DNA of 64,000 bases from Methanocella_A sp963769045. Lineage in GTDB: Archaea; Halobacteriota; Methanocellia; Methanocellales; Methanocellaceae. Positions 24,845 through 32,691 of the stretch are shown here, piece after piece (within the stretch, counting starts at the first letter, position 1; the number at the start of each line of letters is the position of its first letter). Made by a program: the position numbers and the translations under genes. Under the pieces are notes generated by a model that searched no databases, had not been told where the DNA came from, and was given only the letters and a program-made list of their open reading frames with translations. The stretch spans positions 1 through 64,000 of the forward strand of contig CAVYKK010000012.1 of assembly GCA_963769045.1 (NCBI GenBank), written 5' to 3'.

Positions 24845-24917
24845 GGCCGGGACCGGGATTCGAACCCGGCTCATGGGATCCACAGTCCCGTAGGATGGCC
24901 AACTACCCCATCCCGGC
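24845..24917 (-). tRNA. tRNA-His (anticodon GTG)
   Basis: Reverse strand, 73 bases: acceptor GCCGGGA pairs with TCCCGGC; T-arm CCGGG-TTCGAAT-CCCGG; anticodon loop CTGTGGA gives GTG, histidine. U8 and the discriminator C73 are in place. The base at -1 is T, so the extra G-1 needed by histidyl-tRNA synthetase is not encoded, nor is CCA. The anticodon stem contains a C27-A43 mismatch. Upstream of and parallel to the DRG gene. Confidence 0.93.
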
Positions 24918-24970
24918 AAAAGCAACACCACTACTGATTTTCACTTTAATAAAGCTTATGGTCACCCATT

Positions 24971-25010
24971 GGACACGGAGGGCACAAAGGCTACGGAGGC
25001 CACAAAGGTC
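24971..25010. repeat. Degenerate 9/10-mer GGCACAAAG-type repeat tract
   Basis: Begins GGACACGGAGGGCACAAAGG and continues with a variant GGCCACAAAGG unit. The same wording recurs at 22077-22112, 28040-28061, 28092-28140 (reverse complement) and 44468-44603. The rest of 24918-25147 shows no gene. Confidence 0.55.
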
Positions 25011-25147
25011 AATAATATGGCTCCGGCCACCGGTCAACAGGACGGGTACGTCGATTATTCCCCGGCTGACGCTGCGTGCGGTCGAGAATAAGTAACAGGC
25101 TCGCATTCCAGGCGTATACCTGGCTGCGGGAGGTCTTTTATAGAGCC

Positions 25148-25933
25148 TCAGGAAGTCCGCTCCCAGATGATACTGAACACGATGTTCATCAGGGAGACTG
25201 CCATCGGGTTCTCCGAGGTGATCCCTGTCATGGCATCCGGCACGGGCGGGATCCACATCATTTCTTTGTCGTCGGCCAGGACGCCAAGAGCGTGCCGGAA
25301 TTGTTCCGGCGATACCGGCATGGACGCGAACTTTGCCAGCAATGGCTCCAGTCCCCGGATGTCGATCGTGCTCGCGTCGTGGACATGGACCTCGGGAAAC
25401 GCGTCCTTTATCATGGCCACGTTGTCCGGGCCGAAGGTCAGCACGTCGATGGGGTAGCCCCGGCCGACCACAAGCCCGAGGTACACGATGTACTCGCCGG
25501 GGAGGACAGCCTTGACCGAACGGCTGGCGCCTTCCAGCATCTCTTCCAGCTTGTGCTCCACGTTCTCCCGGCCGAACAGCGTCCATAGTACGTTTGGGTA
25601 GTCCTGACTGATCCTCGACTTCTCCAGCTCGTCGAGCTCAAGGATAGCGACGTCTTCGGCTTTGCGGTGCACTTCGGTCATGTGCCGCAGCGCGATCTTC
25701 GGAGGCGTTGCCCTGTAGACGGCCGGGCGGGCGCTCATGATCTGGACCAGGCCTTTGTCGGTCAACGTTTTAAGGCTCTGGTAGACGCTTGGCTTCGGTA
25801 TCTCCAGGTACTCGTAAATCTGTTTGGCTTCCGCTTTATCGAACATGACCAGTGCCGAGTACACTTTCGCCTCATACTCAGTCAGCCCGAGCGTCTTCAA
25901 AGACTCGATAAGAGTGCCGGAAATTACAGACAT
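25148..25933 (-). CDS. TrmB-family transcriptional regulator
   Basis: Winged-helix regulator of 261 residues from MSVISGTL (a longer start at 25966 is possible but would enter the operator region). The TrmB HTH covers LGLTEYEAKVYSALV, IPKPSVYQSLKTLTDKGLV and RPAVYRATPP (about residues 15-80), with a C-terminal effector domain containing VKAVLPGEYIVYLG. Divergent from the ABC exporter genes at 26126, with two near-identical 20-bp operators between them. It probably represses the exporter and itself; ligand unknown. Confidence 0.85.
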   Translation of the reverse strand: MSVISGTLIESLKTLGLTEYEAKVYSALVMFDKAEAKQIYEYLEIPKPSVYQSLKTLTDKGLVQIMSARPAVYRATPPKIALRHMTEVHRKAEDVAILELDELEKSRISQDYPNVLWTLFGRENVEHKLEEMLEGASRSVKAVLPGEYIVYLGLVVGRGYPIDVLTFGPDNVAMIKDAFPEVHVHDASTIDIRGLEPLLAKFASMPVSPEQFRHALGVLADDKEMMWIPPVPDAMTGITSENPMAVSLMNIVFSIIWERTS

Positions 25934-25974
25934 AGAGTGCCACCTGTTTGGCCATTTATTTGCCATATTATTTA

Positions 25975-26046
25975 GTAGTTATGTTTAAAACTACCTAACG
26001 CAAACTTTATATAACTTTCGATTGTAGTAGTTATTAATAAAACTAC
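25975..26046. promoter_or_regulatory. Twin operators between TrmB and ABC exporter
   Basis: GTAGTTATGTTTAAAACTAC (25975-25994) and GTAGTTATTAATAAAACTAC (26027-26046) share both ends, 52 bases apart centre to centre (about five helical turns). A TATA box (TTTATATA, 26006-26013) lies between them. The layout suits coordinated repression of both divergent promoters, possibly with DNA looping. Confidence 0.8.
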
Positions 26047-26125
26047 TGCCTTTGGCTATGGTAATACCGGGAAAAAGTTCCTGAAGAGGCAAGTGTCATA
26101 ATTGATTCGGGCATTATACGAATAA

Positions 26126-26923
26126 ATGCCTGGTGGCTGCGGAGGAATTGCTACGCTCTCCCAAGAAATTGTCCTTGAAAAAAGAGAGAAAGGCGAGAAT
26201 ATCATCGACTGTTCGGGCCTTACCATGAGGTTCGGCAAGATCACGGCGCTCGACGGCGTCGACCTGAAGGTCGGCTACGGCGAGAACTTCGGCATGCTGG
26301 GCCCCAACGGCTCCGGCAAGACCACGCTGATACGGGTCCTGTGCGGCCTGTTAAAGCCGACCGCGGGCTCGGCGACGGTGATGGGCCAGAGGATGCCATC
26401 GCGGGCGAACAACGCAGACATTGGCTATATGACCCAGATGGACGCCATGTACAACGACCTGTCCGTCCGGGAGAACGTACGGTTCTTCGCCTCCGTCTAC
26501 GGGCTGAAGGGTAGGGAGCGGGAAGAGCGGATCGATGAAGTCCTCAAGGTCGCCGACCTTGACAAACGCCAGAATAGCATCGTCGGCACGCTGTCAGGCG
26601 GCATGAAAAAGCGGGCATCCATGGCCTGCGTGCTGGTGCACCGCCCGAAGATACTGTTCCTCGACGAGCCCACCGTGGGCGTCGACCCGAAGCTACGGGC
26701 CCAGTTCTGGGACTACTTCAGGGAACTCAACAAACAAGGTGTCACCCTCATCGTCTCCACACACATCATGGACGAGGCGGAACGCTGCGGGAGGCTGGCT
26801 TTCATACGGGACGGAAAGATACTGGAGACCGGCACCCCGGCCCAGCTGAAGGACCGGATGCAGTGCGCCACGCTCGAAGAAGCGTACATGTGCTACGCGG
26901 AGGGAAAGCATGGATCCGTCTAG
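26126..26923 (+). CDS. ABC exporter ATP-binding protein
   Basis: ABC ATPase of up to 265 residues energising the permease encoded next. Walker A LGPNGSGKTTLI, Q-loop GYMTQMD, signature LSGGMKKRASMA, Walker B ILFLDEPTVGVD and H-loop STHIMDEAE are present. The ATG at 26126 gives about 25 extra residues before the canonical domain; the true start may be later. Overlaps the permease gene by 14 bases. Belongs to the drug/antibiotic-efflux (DrrA-like) type. Confidence 0.93.
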   Translation: MPGGCGGIATLSQEIVLEKREKGENIIDCSGLTMRFGKITALDGVDLKVGYGENFGMLGPNGSGKTTLIRVLCGLLKPTAGSATVMGQRMPSRANNADIGYMTQMDAMYNDLSVRENVRFFASVYGLKGREREERIDEVLKVADLDKRQNSIVGTLSGGMKKRASMACVLVHRPKILFLDEPTVGVDPKLRAQFWDYFRELNKQGVTLIVSTHIMDEAERCGRLAFIRDGKILETGTPAQLKDRMQCATLEEAYMCYAEGKHGSV

Positions 26924-28040
26924 GATTATTTCGCTGGCCCGCCGCATCGTCACACAGTGCGTGCGGGACAAGCGCACCTTCGCGCTGATCATCATCGTCC
27001 CGTCGCTGGTCATGGCGCTGCTCGGCTATTTCTATACGACAAACACCAGCAGCACGATCACCATCGGGGTCGTGGACCAGGATCAGGGCGTCGGGCTGCT
27101 GAAGATGTCCGGTTTCGTCATCGACGAGCTGAAGCAGCAGCCGAACGTGACAGTAGTGCTGCTGGGCTCCGAAGACCCTGATCAGGCGATCAAAGATAAA
27201 AAGGTTGATGCGGCCGTCATTTTCGACAACGGCTTCACATCGGGCGTCCTGGCGGGAAAGCAGGCCAACATGGAAGTCGTCAGCGAGGGCACCGACCAGA
27301 TGAAGACAGCGCTGGCTTCGAGGGCCGTGGGCAGTGCCGCCATGTCTGCCGTGGCAAAAAAAGTACAGAGCCAGGACTCGAACGCTTCCTCCGCGTTCCT
27401 GAACCTCGACAGCCGGACGATATACGCCACAGGCTATACCACGCTCGACCTGTTCGCGCCGTACCTGCTGGGCATCATCGCCTTCGCCTTCATCTTCATA
27501 TTCACGGGCGTCACGTTCCTGCGGGAGCGGTCGTTCGGCACTATCGAGCGCCTGCTTGTATCGCCGCTGACCCGCTCTGAGATGATCCTTGGCTACATGA
27601 TCGGGTTCAGCGTGTTTGCGATCATCCAGTCGGCCATCATCCTCGCCTTCGCGCTCTTCGTCCTGAAGGTGAAGATCGCCGGCGACGTCTACGCCGTGGT
27701 CGTGCTGCAGCTGCTGCTGACCATCGTGAGCGTGAACCTGGGCATCTTCTTCAGCTCCTTCGCCCGGAACGAGTTCCAGGCGGTCCAGTTCATCCCGCTG
27801 CTCATCCTGCCGCAGGTGTTCCTGGACGGCATGTTCTGGCCCATCGCGACGCTGCCCAATTACCTCCAGGTCTTCTCCTACATCATGCCCCTGACCTACG
27901 CCAACGATGCGCTGCAGAATATCATGGTGCGCGGCTACGGCCTCGGCTCGGTATGGGTGGACCTCGTGGTGCTGCTGGCCTTCGCGGTCGTGATGATCGT
28001 GCTGTCGACGCTGAGCCTGAACAAGCAGCTCCAGGCATAG
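26910..28040 (+). CDS. ABC-2 type exporter permease
   Basis: Membrane protein of 376 residues: one N-terminal helix (ALIIIVPSLVMALLGYFY), a large extracellular domain to about residue 175, then five more helices with the ABC-2 hallmark LRERSFGTIERLLVSPLTRSE between helices. C-terminal IMPLTYANDALQNIM is typical. Translationally coupled to the ATPase gene. Substrate unknown; the TrmB regulator next door suggests induction by its own substrate. Confidence 0.92.
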   Translation: MDPSRIISLARRIVTQCVRDKRTFALIIIVPSLVMALLGYFYTTNTSSTITIGVVDQDQGVGLLKMSGFVIDELKQQPNVTVVLLGSEDPDQAIKDKKVDAAVIFDNGFTSGVLAGKQANMEVVSEGTDQMKTALASRAVGSAAMSAVAKKVQSQDSNASSAFLNLDSRTIYATGYTTLDLFAPYLLGIIAFAFIFIFTGVTFLRERSFGTIERLLVSPLTRSEMILGYMIGFSVFAIIQSAIILAFALFVLKVKIAGDVYAVVVLQLLLTIVSVNLGIFFSSFARNEFQAVQFIPLLILPQVFLDGMFWPIATLPNYLQVFSYIMPLTYANDALQNIMVRGYGLGSVWVDLVVLLAFAVVMIVLSTLSLNKQLQA

Positions 28041-28140
28041 GACACAGAGGGCATTGAGGGGCAAGCGTATACATCTTTATCCGGGCTATGCATCCTCCGT
28101 GCCCTTTGTGCCCTTTGTGCCCTTTGTGCCCTCCGTGTCC
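28040..28140. repeat. Inverted GGGCACAAAG-type repeat tract
   Basis: GGACACAGAGGGCATTGAGG starts at 28040, overlapping the last base of the permease stop codon, and the reverse-complement tract (GTGCCCTTT three times, then CCCTCCGTGTCC) fills 28099-28140. The two arms could fold into a hairpin around a 30-base spacer, perhaps acting as a terminator. Confidence 0.6.
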
Positions 28141-28222
28141 AATGCTAGATAAAGGCTTTTATATACGGTGAACATGTCCTAATACTGCGTACGGGAATCG
28201 CCCGTGCGGAAGATGACGGTGT

Positions 28223-28744
28223 ATGAGAAGGAAAAATGATAAGATCATCGTCTTTGGCATGATCGCTGTCGGCGTCCTCGCCATGGTCGGCGTGGTCGCG
28301 ATACTGGGCATCGGCACCTACGTCTATACGAGCGAGAAGCCATCGCCGACGCCGGCACCGACACCGACGGCAGTGCCGGTGGCAACGGCGATGCCGGTGA
28401 CAGACCTGAACAAAACGTTCGAGATTAAAAAAGTGCTCAGCGACGGGGCCAGCAGGACCTATACGCTCGATATCGGGCTAAAGCCCGGTGTGGCGCCGGT
28501 CGATATGAGCAAAGTGACCGTACAGGTCGTGGCGGATGGCAAGGCCTATGACGTCTGGGACTTCAGCCATGGCGAGCACATCTCCACAGGTAACGGCGAC
28601 GTCATCCTCAGCGAGGGTGAGACGTTTACGCTGACCATTTATCTGCCACAGGCAAAGGTGCCGCTGCAGACCGACCCGCTGATGCAGGTCATCATCCTTG
28701 TGAACGGACAGCAGGCAATGTCGCGCGACGTGTTTGCCGTTTAG
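28223..28744 (+). CDS. Membrane-anchored archaellin/pilin-like secreted protein
   Basis: Predicted 173-residue protein: short basic N-terminus, hydrophobic helix (MIAVGVLAMVGVVAILGIG), a Pro/Thr-rich linker, then a beta domain containing LKPGVAPVDMSKVTVQVV and VILSEGETFTLTIYLP. This pattern resembles the globular domain of archaellin or type IV pilin-like proteins, but a clear prepilin peptidase site is not seen. No partner genes nearby. Surface location is likely; function unknown. Confidence 0.62.
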   Translation: MRRKNDKIIVFGMIAVGVLAMVGVVAILGIGTYVYTSEKPSPTPAPTPTAVPVATAMPVTDLNKTFEIKKVLSDGASRTYTLDIGLKPGVAPVDMSKVTVQVVADGKAYDVWDFSHGEHISTGNGDVILSEGETFTLTIYLPQAKVPLQTDPLMQVIILVNGQQAMSRDVFAV

Positions 28745-28758
28745 CCATTAATAAAAAA

Positions 28759-29247
28759 TTAGTTATCAAATTTTTGCCAGTCGGGATCTAGTCCAACTAA
28801 AATATTTTCTTTGAAACATGATTCTAACTCTTTTGAGTATGGGTTTTCACGACGAGGTTTATAGTGGATTTTTATCCGATTATTGCTATCTAAACTAACT
28901 AAACCAATATTAGCGACCTTAAAATCATCGATATGCGTTAAAGCCGGTTTAATATAATCAGAGTCTAGAATTACCCACGATGTATCCGCAAAAGCTTTAT
29001 ATCGATAGGCTTGGGCAATAGCTTTTTTCCACTTAGAAAGTTTAGCTTCAAAAGCAAAGGTGCATCTGATTTTTTGTTTTCCTTTATTTGATTTATTTAC
29101 ATTTGCTATTACAAAATCGGGAATCCCAAATAATCCATCTAATTCTTTTTTGTAATAAGTTTGGTGACTATGTGAGTTGGTCAATTGCTTAATAGGCAGG
29201 TTAGAGAGAGCACTTTCAACAAGATCTTTTTCTTTTAGATAAGCCAT
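28759..29247 (-). CDS. PD-(D/E)XK-type nuclease, third gene of AT-rich island
   Basis: Predicted 162-residue protein, not annotated from any family I recognise by name, but with a nuclease-like core: GIPDFVIA (Asp44), FAFEAKL (Glu67-x-Lys69) and, one helix on, IAQAYRYKAFADTSWVIL (Gln79, Tyr83). The D...ExK plus QA-x2-Y pattern is typical of the PD-(D/E)XK superfamily, including restriction and repair nucleases. ATG is adjacent to the stop codon of the 392-residue gene, with GGAG just before it. AT-rich composition unlike the chromosome. May degrade invading DNA; this is an inference. Confidence 0.7.
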   Translation of the reverse strand: MAYLKEKDLVESALSNLPIKQLTNSHSHQTYYKKELDGLFGIPDFVIANVNKSNKGKQKIRCTFAFEAKLSKWKKAIAQAYRYKAFADTSWVILDSDYIKPALTHIDDFKVANIGLVSLDSNNRIKIHYKPRRENPYSKELESCFKENILVGLDPDWQKFDN

Positions 29248-30426
29248 TTATCTCCAACCTTTAATTTCTGCATATTGATTAGCAGCGGTTAACCACTTAT
29301 CTAGATGGGTTCCGTCGCTATCATCTTCTAGTATTACACCCTTCTTATTTAAATGATTATAATTATTACGAGCAGTATCGACTAAATGACAAAATTCTAA
29401 GTATCTTTTTTGCCCACTAAAGGTATTAAGATATGATAATTGTTTTGATAGCTCTAAGAAATAGTGTTTATATAATTCTGATTTATTAAAATTCCACCTA
29501 TAACTTTTTTGAAACATTAATGCTTGATAGTTATTAACATCAAAGATATCGTCATTTCCAAATGCTCTCCTAATTGCTCCAATATATCGATGATCTACAG
29601 ATTGAAGCAATTTAGACATATATATGCGGGGGGTAGGACCTTGTTGTTTGCTTGGAATTTTTTCTTGAAAAGCCTTAATATTAAACATCCTCAAATTTTC
29701 ATATGAACCCATTGTAATAGCTTTTGGAGAAGCAATTGAGAGTAAAAGCGATTCAACATTTAAATAACCAAGAATTACTTCTAAACTATTATTATTTAGA
29801 ACATCTATTACATGAAGTATTGAGTATAATAGATCAATATCTTTTATTTGTTTAGGCTTTATTGGTCTTTCGCAAATTAGGTATACACCGCTTATTTCTT
29901 TAAATTTTGTTATCCAGTTTAGTTTATCTGATAGGTATTCATCATCAAGTAACATATCATTATTTAAAATTACTTGTAGTAAAACCGGTTTATTAGGTTT
30001 AATGCGATTTATTTCTTTTAAAAATGGCTTAACAAATAGATTCTCTTGCATATCAGTAAAATTTGAGGGCATACCAGACAAATATCTAGCCGGTATAACA
30101 ATATATCGAAAATCATTACTAATTTGATACTGGATACAATTTTTTGCGCAGTCGTCAGCAAAGGAATCGGAATATTGAACAGTATTAAATCCATTGCCTA
30201 TATTATTAGGAAAAAAATCGTATGAAGATAATTCTCCTCTGGAGATATTTGGTAAGAAAAATTGAGGATCAAAAATAGAAGTTTTCTTAAGATTGGCGTC
30301 TAATTTTAAAATCTTTTTATTATTGATATATCGTGGTGCAAATATTAAGCCATCAGCAGTTTTATCATTGTTTAGACTTTCAATATTCCATATAGAATTA
30401 TAACCTAATTGGTGGTAAATTTCCAT
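29248..30426 (-). CDS. Unknown protein, second gene of AT-rich island
   Basis: Predicted 392-residue soluble protein with no recognised family. The middle (about residues 95-265) alternates short hydrophobic strands and helices (YIVIPARYL, PVLLQVIL, ISGVYLICERP, SLEVILGYL, SPKAITMGSYENLRMF) in a way that suggests a TIM-barrel-like fold; the C-terminal third is helical and rich in Tyr, Asn and Lys. The kinase gene ends 2 bases upstream and the nuclease gene follows directly, so all three are one operon. Possibly the specificity or substrate component of the system, which is speculative. Confidence 0.7.
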   Translation of the reverse strand: MEIYHQLGYNSIWNIESLNNDKTADGLIFAPRYINNKKILKLDANLKKTSIFDPQFFLPNISRGELSSYDFFPNNIGNGFNTVQYSDSFADDCAKNCIQYQISNDFRYIVIPARYLSGMPSNFTDMQENLFVKPFLKEINRIKPNKPVLLQVILNNDMLLDDEYLSDKLNWITKFKEISGVYLICERPIKPKQIKDIDLLYSILHVIDVLNNNSLEVILGYLNVESLLLSIASPKAITMGSYENLRMFNIKAFQEKIPSKQQGPTPRIYMSKLLQSVDHRYIGAIRRAFGNDDIFDVNNYQALMFQKSYRWNFNKSELYKHYFLELSKQLSYLNTFSGQKRYLEFCHLVDTARNNYNHLNKKGVILEDDSDGTHLDKWLTAANQYAEIKGWR

Positions 30427-30428
30427 AT

Positions 30429-31265
30429 TTAATCATACCCCTTGATACAGCAGTTGATATCAGTTAGTAAATCTTCGGATCGTCGATATCGCTCGAAAGG
30501 TTCGTGACCAAGTAATTTTTTTATAAGCAATTTTAGTTCTGATACTTCGATATTTTCTAAAATAGAACGGTCCCAATTATCGTTTAATATATTATTATCG
30601 ATTGAATCTCCACCCACTAGATCAGGACTAAACGGGTGTTTTCCTCTTAATAATAATTGAGTTAAAATAATTCCCAAGCAAAATTGGTCAGTTCGATCAT
30701 CAATATCTTGTTTTCTATTCCATAGTTGTTCAGGGGATGCATAATATGGTGTGCAAGGTCCTCTTGGGTAATAGGTCTTAGTTAATGATGGGTAATTTAA
30801 TAGTCTAGCTATACCAAGGTCTATTATTTTAGGTACATTATTATTTGTAATTAATATATTATCAGGCTTTACATCTCGATGAACAATATTATTATCCCAT
30901 AATAGTTTAAGTCCAATTGTTAAATGTCTAACTAAAAATAGTATATTTTTTGGAGTTTCAAATCTTTTGTAACAATAAGATAATGGTGAAGATTCAATAA
31001 ATTCTTCAATAATTACAAATCTTTTATCTTCCAAAATGTTAAAGTCGTAAGATTTAGGATAATAAACAGAACTAATCGATTGAAGCAGGGCTACTTCCCG
31101 TTTTATTCGTTCTAAATCAGCAGAAGAACTATAGCCCCCAATTTTTATTACTGAAGGACCGTATAGAGGATGCAAAATGTGATAAACTACCTTTTGGCCA
31201 CCTTTTTTTAACAGTTTAGGATTATCGTAACAAGAAATAATATCTTCACAGTTAACAGTATCCAC
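30429..31265 (-). CDS. Ser/Thr-type protein kinase, first gene of AT-rich island
   Basis: Eukaryotic-type kinase domain filling all 278 residues, no membrane segment. Visible elements: GGQKVVY in the glycine-loop position, the ATP-anchoring Lys41 in VIKIGG, Glu57 in the C-helix, catalytic HRDVKPDN (129-136), DLG in place of DFG (149-151), and YYASPEQL in the activation segment. Starts with GTG at 31265. The key residues are in place, so activity is expected. Kinase genes in small AT-rich cassettes often belong to defence systems; here it leads an operon with a predicted nuclease. Confidence 0.9.
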   Translation of the reverse strand: MDTVNCEDIISCYDNPKLLKKGGQKVVYHILHPLYGPSVIKIGGYSSSADLERIKREVALLQSISSVYYPKSYDFNILEDKRFVIIEEFIESSPLSYCYKRFETPKNILFLVRHLTIGLKLLWDNNIVHRDVKPDNILITNNNVPKIIDLGIARLLNYPSLTKTYYPRGPCTPYYASPEQLWNRKQDIDDRTDQFCLGIILTQLLLRGKHPFSPDLVGGDSIDNNILNDNWDRSILENIEVSELKLLIKKLLGHEPFERYRRSEDLLTDINCCIKGYD

Positions 31266-31341
31266 CCAAGCGCCACCCGATCTATTAAAAAGATATCATT
31301 TATCGAGTATATATTTCCTTTTGTCTTATTAATTTTTAAAA

Positions 31342-31381
31342 TATAAGAAAAAAATTAGAGAAACGGGGTCTATCAGACCCC
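31342..31381 (-). terminator. Terminator of the PAN gene
   Basis: On the minus strand GGGGTC and GACCCC (31365-31370 with 31376-31381) form a stem that extends into AGAGAA/TTCTCT flanks, followed by a T-rich run (31342-31356 read on the minus strand). Confidence 0.6.
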
Positions 31382-31397
31382 TGTTCTCTGTTTAGTT

Positions 31398-32627
31398 TTA
31401 CGCGTAGAGGCTGGACCTCGGCGCCTCGACGTGCTCTTCCTTGTGGAGCACCTTTTCGATGGCCTTCTCGAAGTCTTCCTTGCTGACTGACTTGCTCCGC
31501 CGGCGGATAGCGAACATGCCGGCTTCGGTGACGATAGACTTGATGTCCGCGCCGCTCGTGCCCTCGGTCTCGGAGATAATATCGGCCATGTCGACATCGG
31601 TCTCCATGGTCATCTTCCGGGTGTGGATCTTGAAGATCGCTTCCCTGCCCTTCTCGTCCGGCACCGGGACCTCGATGATCCTGTCGAACCGGCCCGGCCT
31701 CAGGATAGCTGGGTCCAGCATGTCGATGCGGTTGGTGGCCGCCATGATGCGGACGTTGCCGCGGTCGGTGAACCCGTCCAGCTCGGACAGGAGCTGCATC
31801 ATGGTCCGGTTGACCTCGGCGCTGCCGGTGGTGCCGTCGTGGGTGCGGCGGCTGCCGACTGCGTCCAGCTCGTCGATGAAGATGATGCTCGGCGCCTTGT
31901 CGCGGGCCATCTGGAACAGGTCGCGCACCAGCTGGGCGCCCTCGCCGATGAACTTGTGGACCAGCTCGGAGCCTGACATCCGGATAAACGTCGCGTTAGC
32001 CTTATTGGCCACGGCCTTCGCGAGCAGCGTCTTGCCGGTGCCTGGCGGGCCGTAGAGCAGTACGCCCTTGGGCGGCTCGATGCCGACGCTGGCGAACAGC
32101 TCGGGCTGCGTCAGCGGCAGCTCGACGGTCTCGATGATCTCCTGCAGCTCCTTGTCCAGGCCGCCCACGTCGCTATAATCGACGTTCGGCGCCTCGATGA
32201 CTTCCATGACCCTGGCGCGCACGTCGGCGGGCTTCTCCAGGATCTTGACGATGGCGAGCGAATTGTTGACCGCTACGCGTGTGCCCAGCGTGAGCTTCTG
32301 GAGGATCTCGTCAGACGGCTTGGTCAGCACTTCCTGGTTGTTGCCATGCTGGCGCAGGATGACCATCCCGGTGTCCGCCACCTCGATGACGCTGGCGATG
32401 AAGAGAGGAGTCCGGCGGAGGTGCGCGTTCTCCTGCTGCAGCCTCTGGATCTCCTTCAGGTTATTGTTATTGATCATGGTGGATTCAAGAAGCCTCGATT
32501 TCAGCTCCTCGTACTGGAGCCGGAGAAGCTCGAGCTCCTCCAGGGAGACTTGTTTCTCCTTCTCGAGAGCCTGAACCCTGTCGATCATGGGCTCCGGAAA
32601 CGATTCCGGTGTGTCAGTCTTCGTCAT
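31398..32627 (-). CDS. pan: Proteasome-activating nucleotidase PAN
   Basis: AAA+ ATPase of 409 residues that unfolds proteins and feeds them to the 20S proteasome. An N-terminal coiled coil (about residues 12-65) is followed by the OB-like domain, then Walker A GPPGTGKTLLAKAV, Walker B IIFIDELDAV, and second region of homology NRIDMLDPAILRPGRFDR. The C-terminus ends in LYA, a hydrophobic-Tyr-X motif that docks into the proteasome and opens its gate. Length is normal. No proteasome subunit gene lies in the window. Confidence 0.97.
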   Translation of the reverse strand: MTKTDTPESFPEPMIDRVQALEKEKQVSLEELELLRLQYEELKSRLLESTMINNNNLKEIQRLQQENAHLRRTPLFIASVIEVADTGMVILRQHGNNQEVLTKPSDEILQKLTLGTRVAVNNSLAIVKILEKPADVRARVMEVIEAPNVDYSDVGGLDKELQEIIETVELPLTQPELFASVGIEPPKGVLLYGPPGTGKTLLAKAVANKANATFIRMSGSELVHKFIGEGAQLVRDLFQMARDKAPSIIFIDELDAVGSRRTHDGTTGSAEVNRTMMQLLSELDGFTDRGNVRIMAATNRIDMLDPAILRPGRFDRIIEVPVPDEKGREAIFKIHTRKMTMETDVDMADIISETEGTSGADIKSIVTEAGMFAIRRRSKSVSKEDFEKAIEKVLHKEEHVEAPRSSLYA

Positions 32628-32691
32628 ATAAAAAACAATAAGACGCGTTGCGTACTAAAATCTTTTCGGTTTCAACATGGTAATTCCGTTT

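Noticed and set aside
26056..26244. Minus-strand 62-codon frame at the exporter promoter
   Set aside because: It overlaps the start of the ABC ATPase gene and the operator region, and has no ribosome site.
26802..28064. 420-codon minus-strand frame opposite the ABC permease
   Set aside because: Antisense shadow rich in Asp, His and Arg; no signal, domain or ribosome site.
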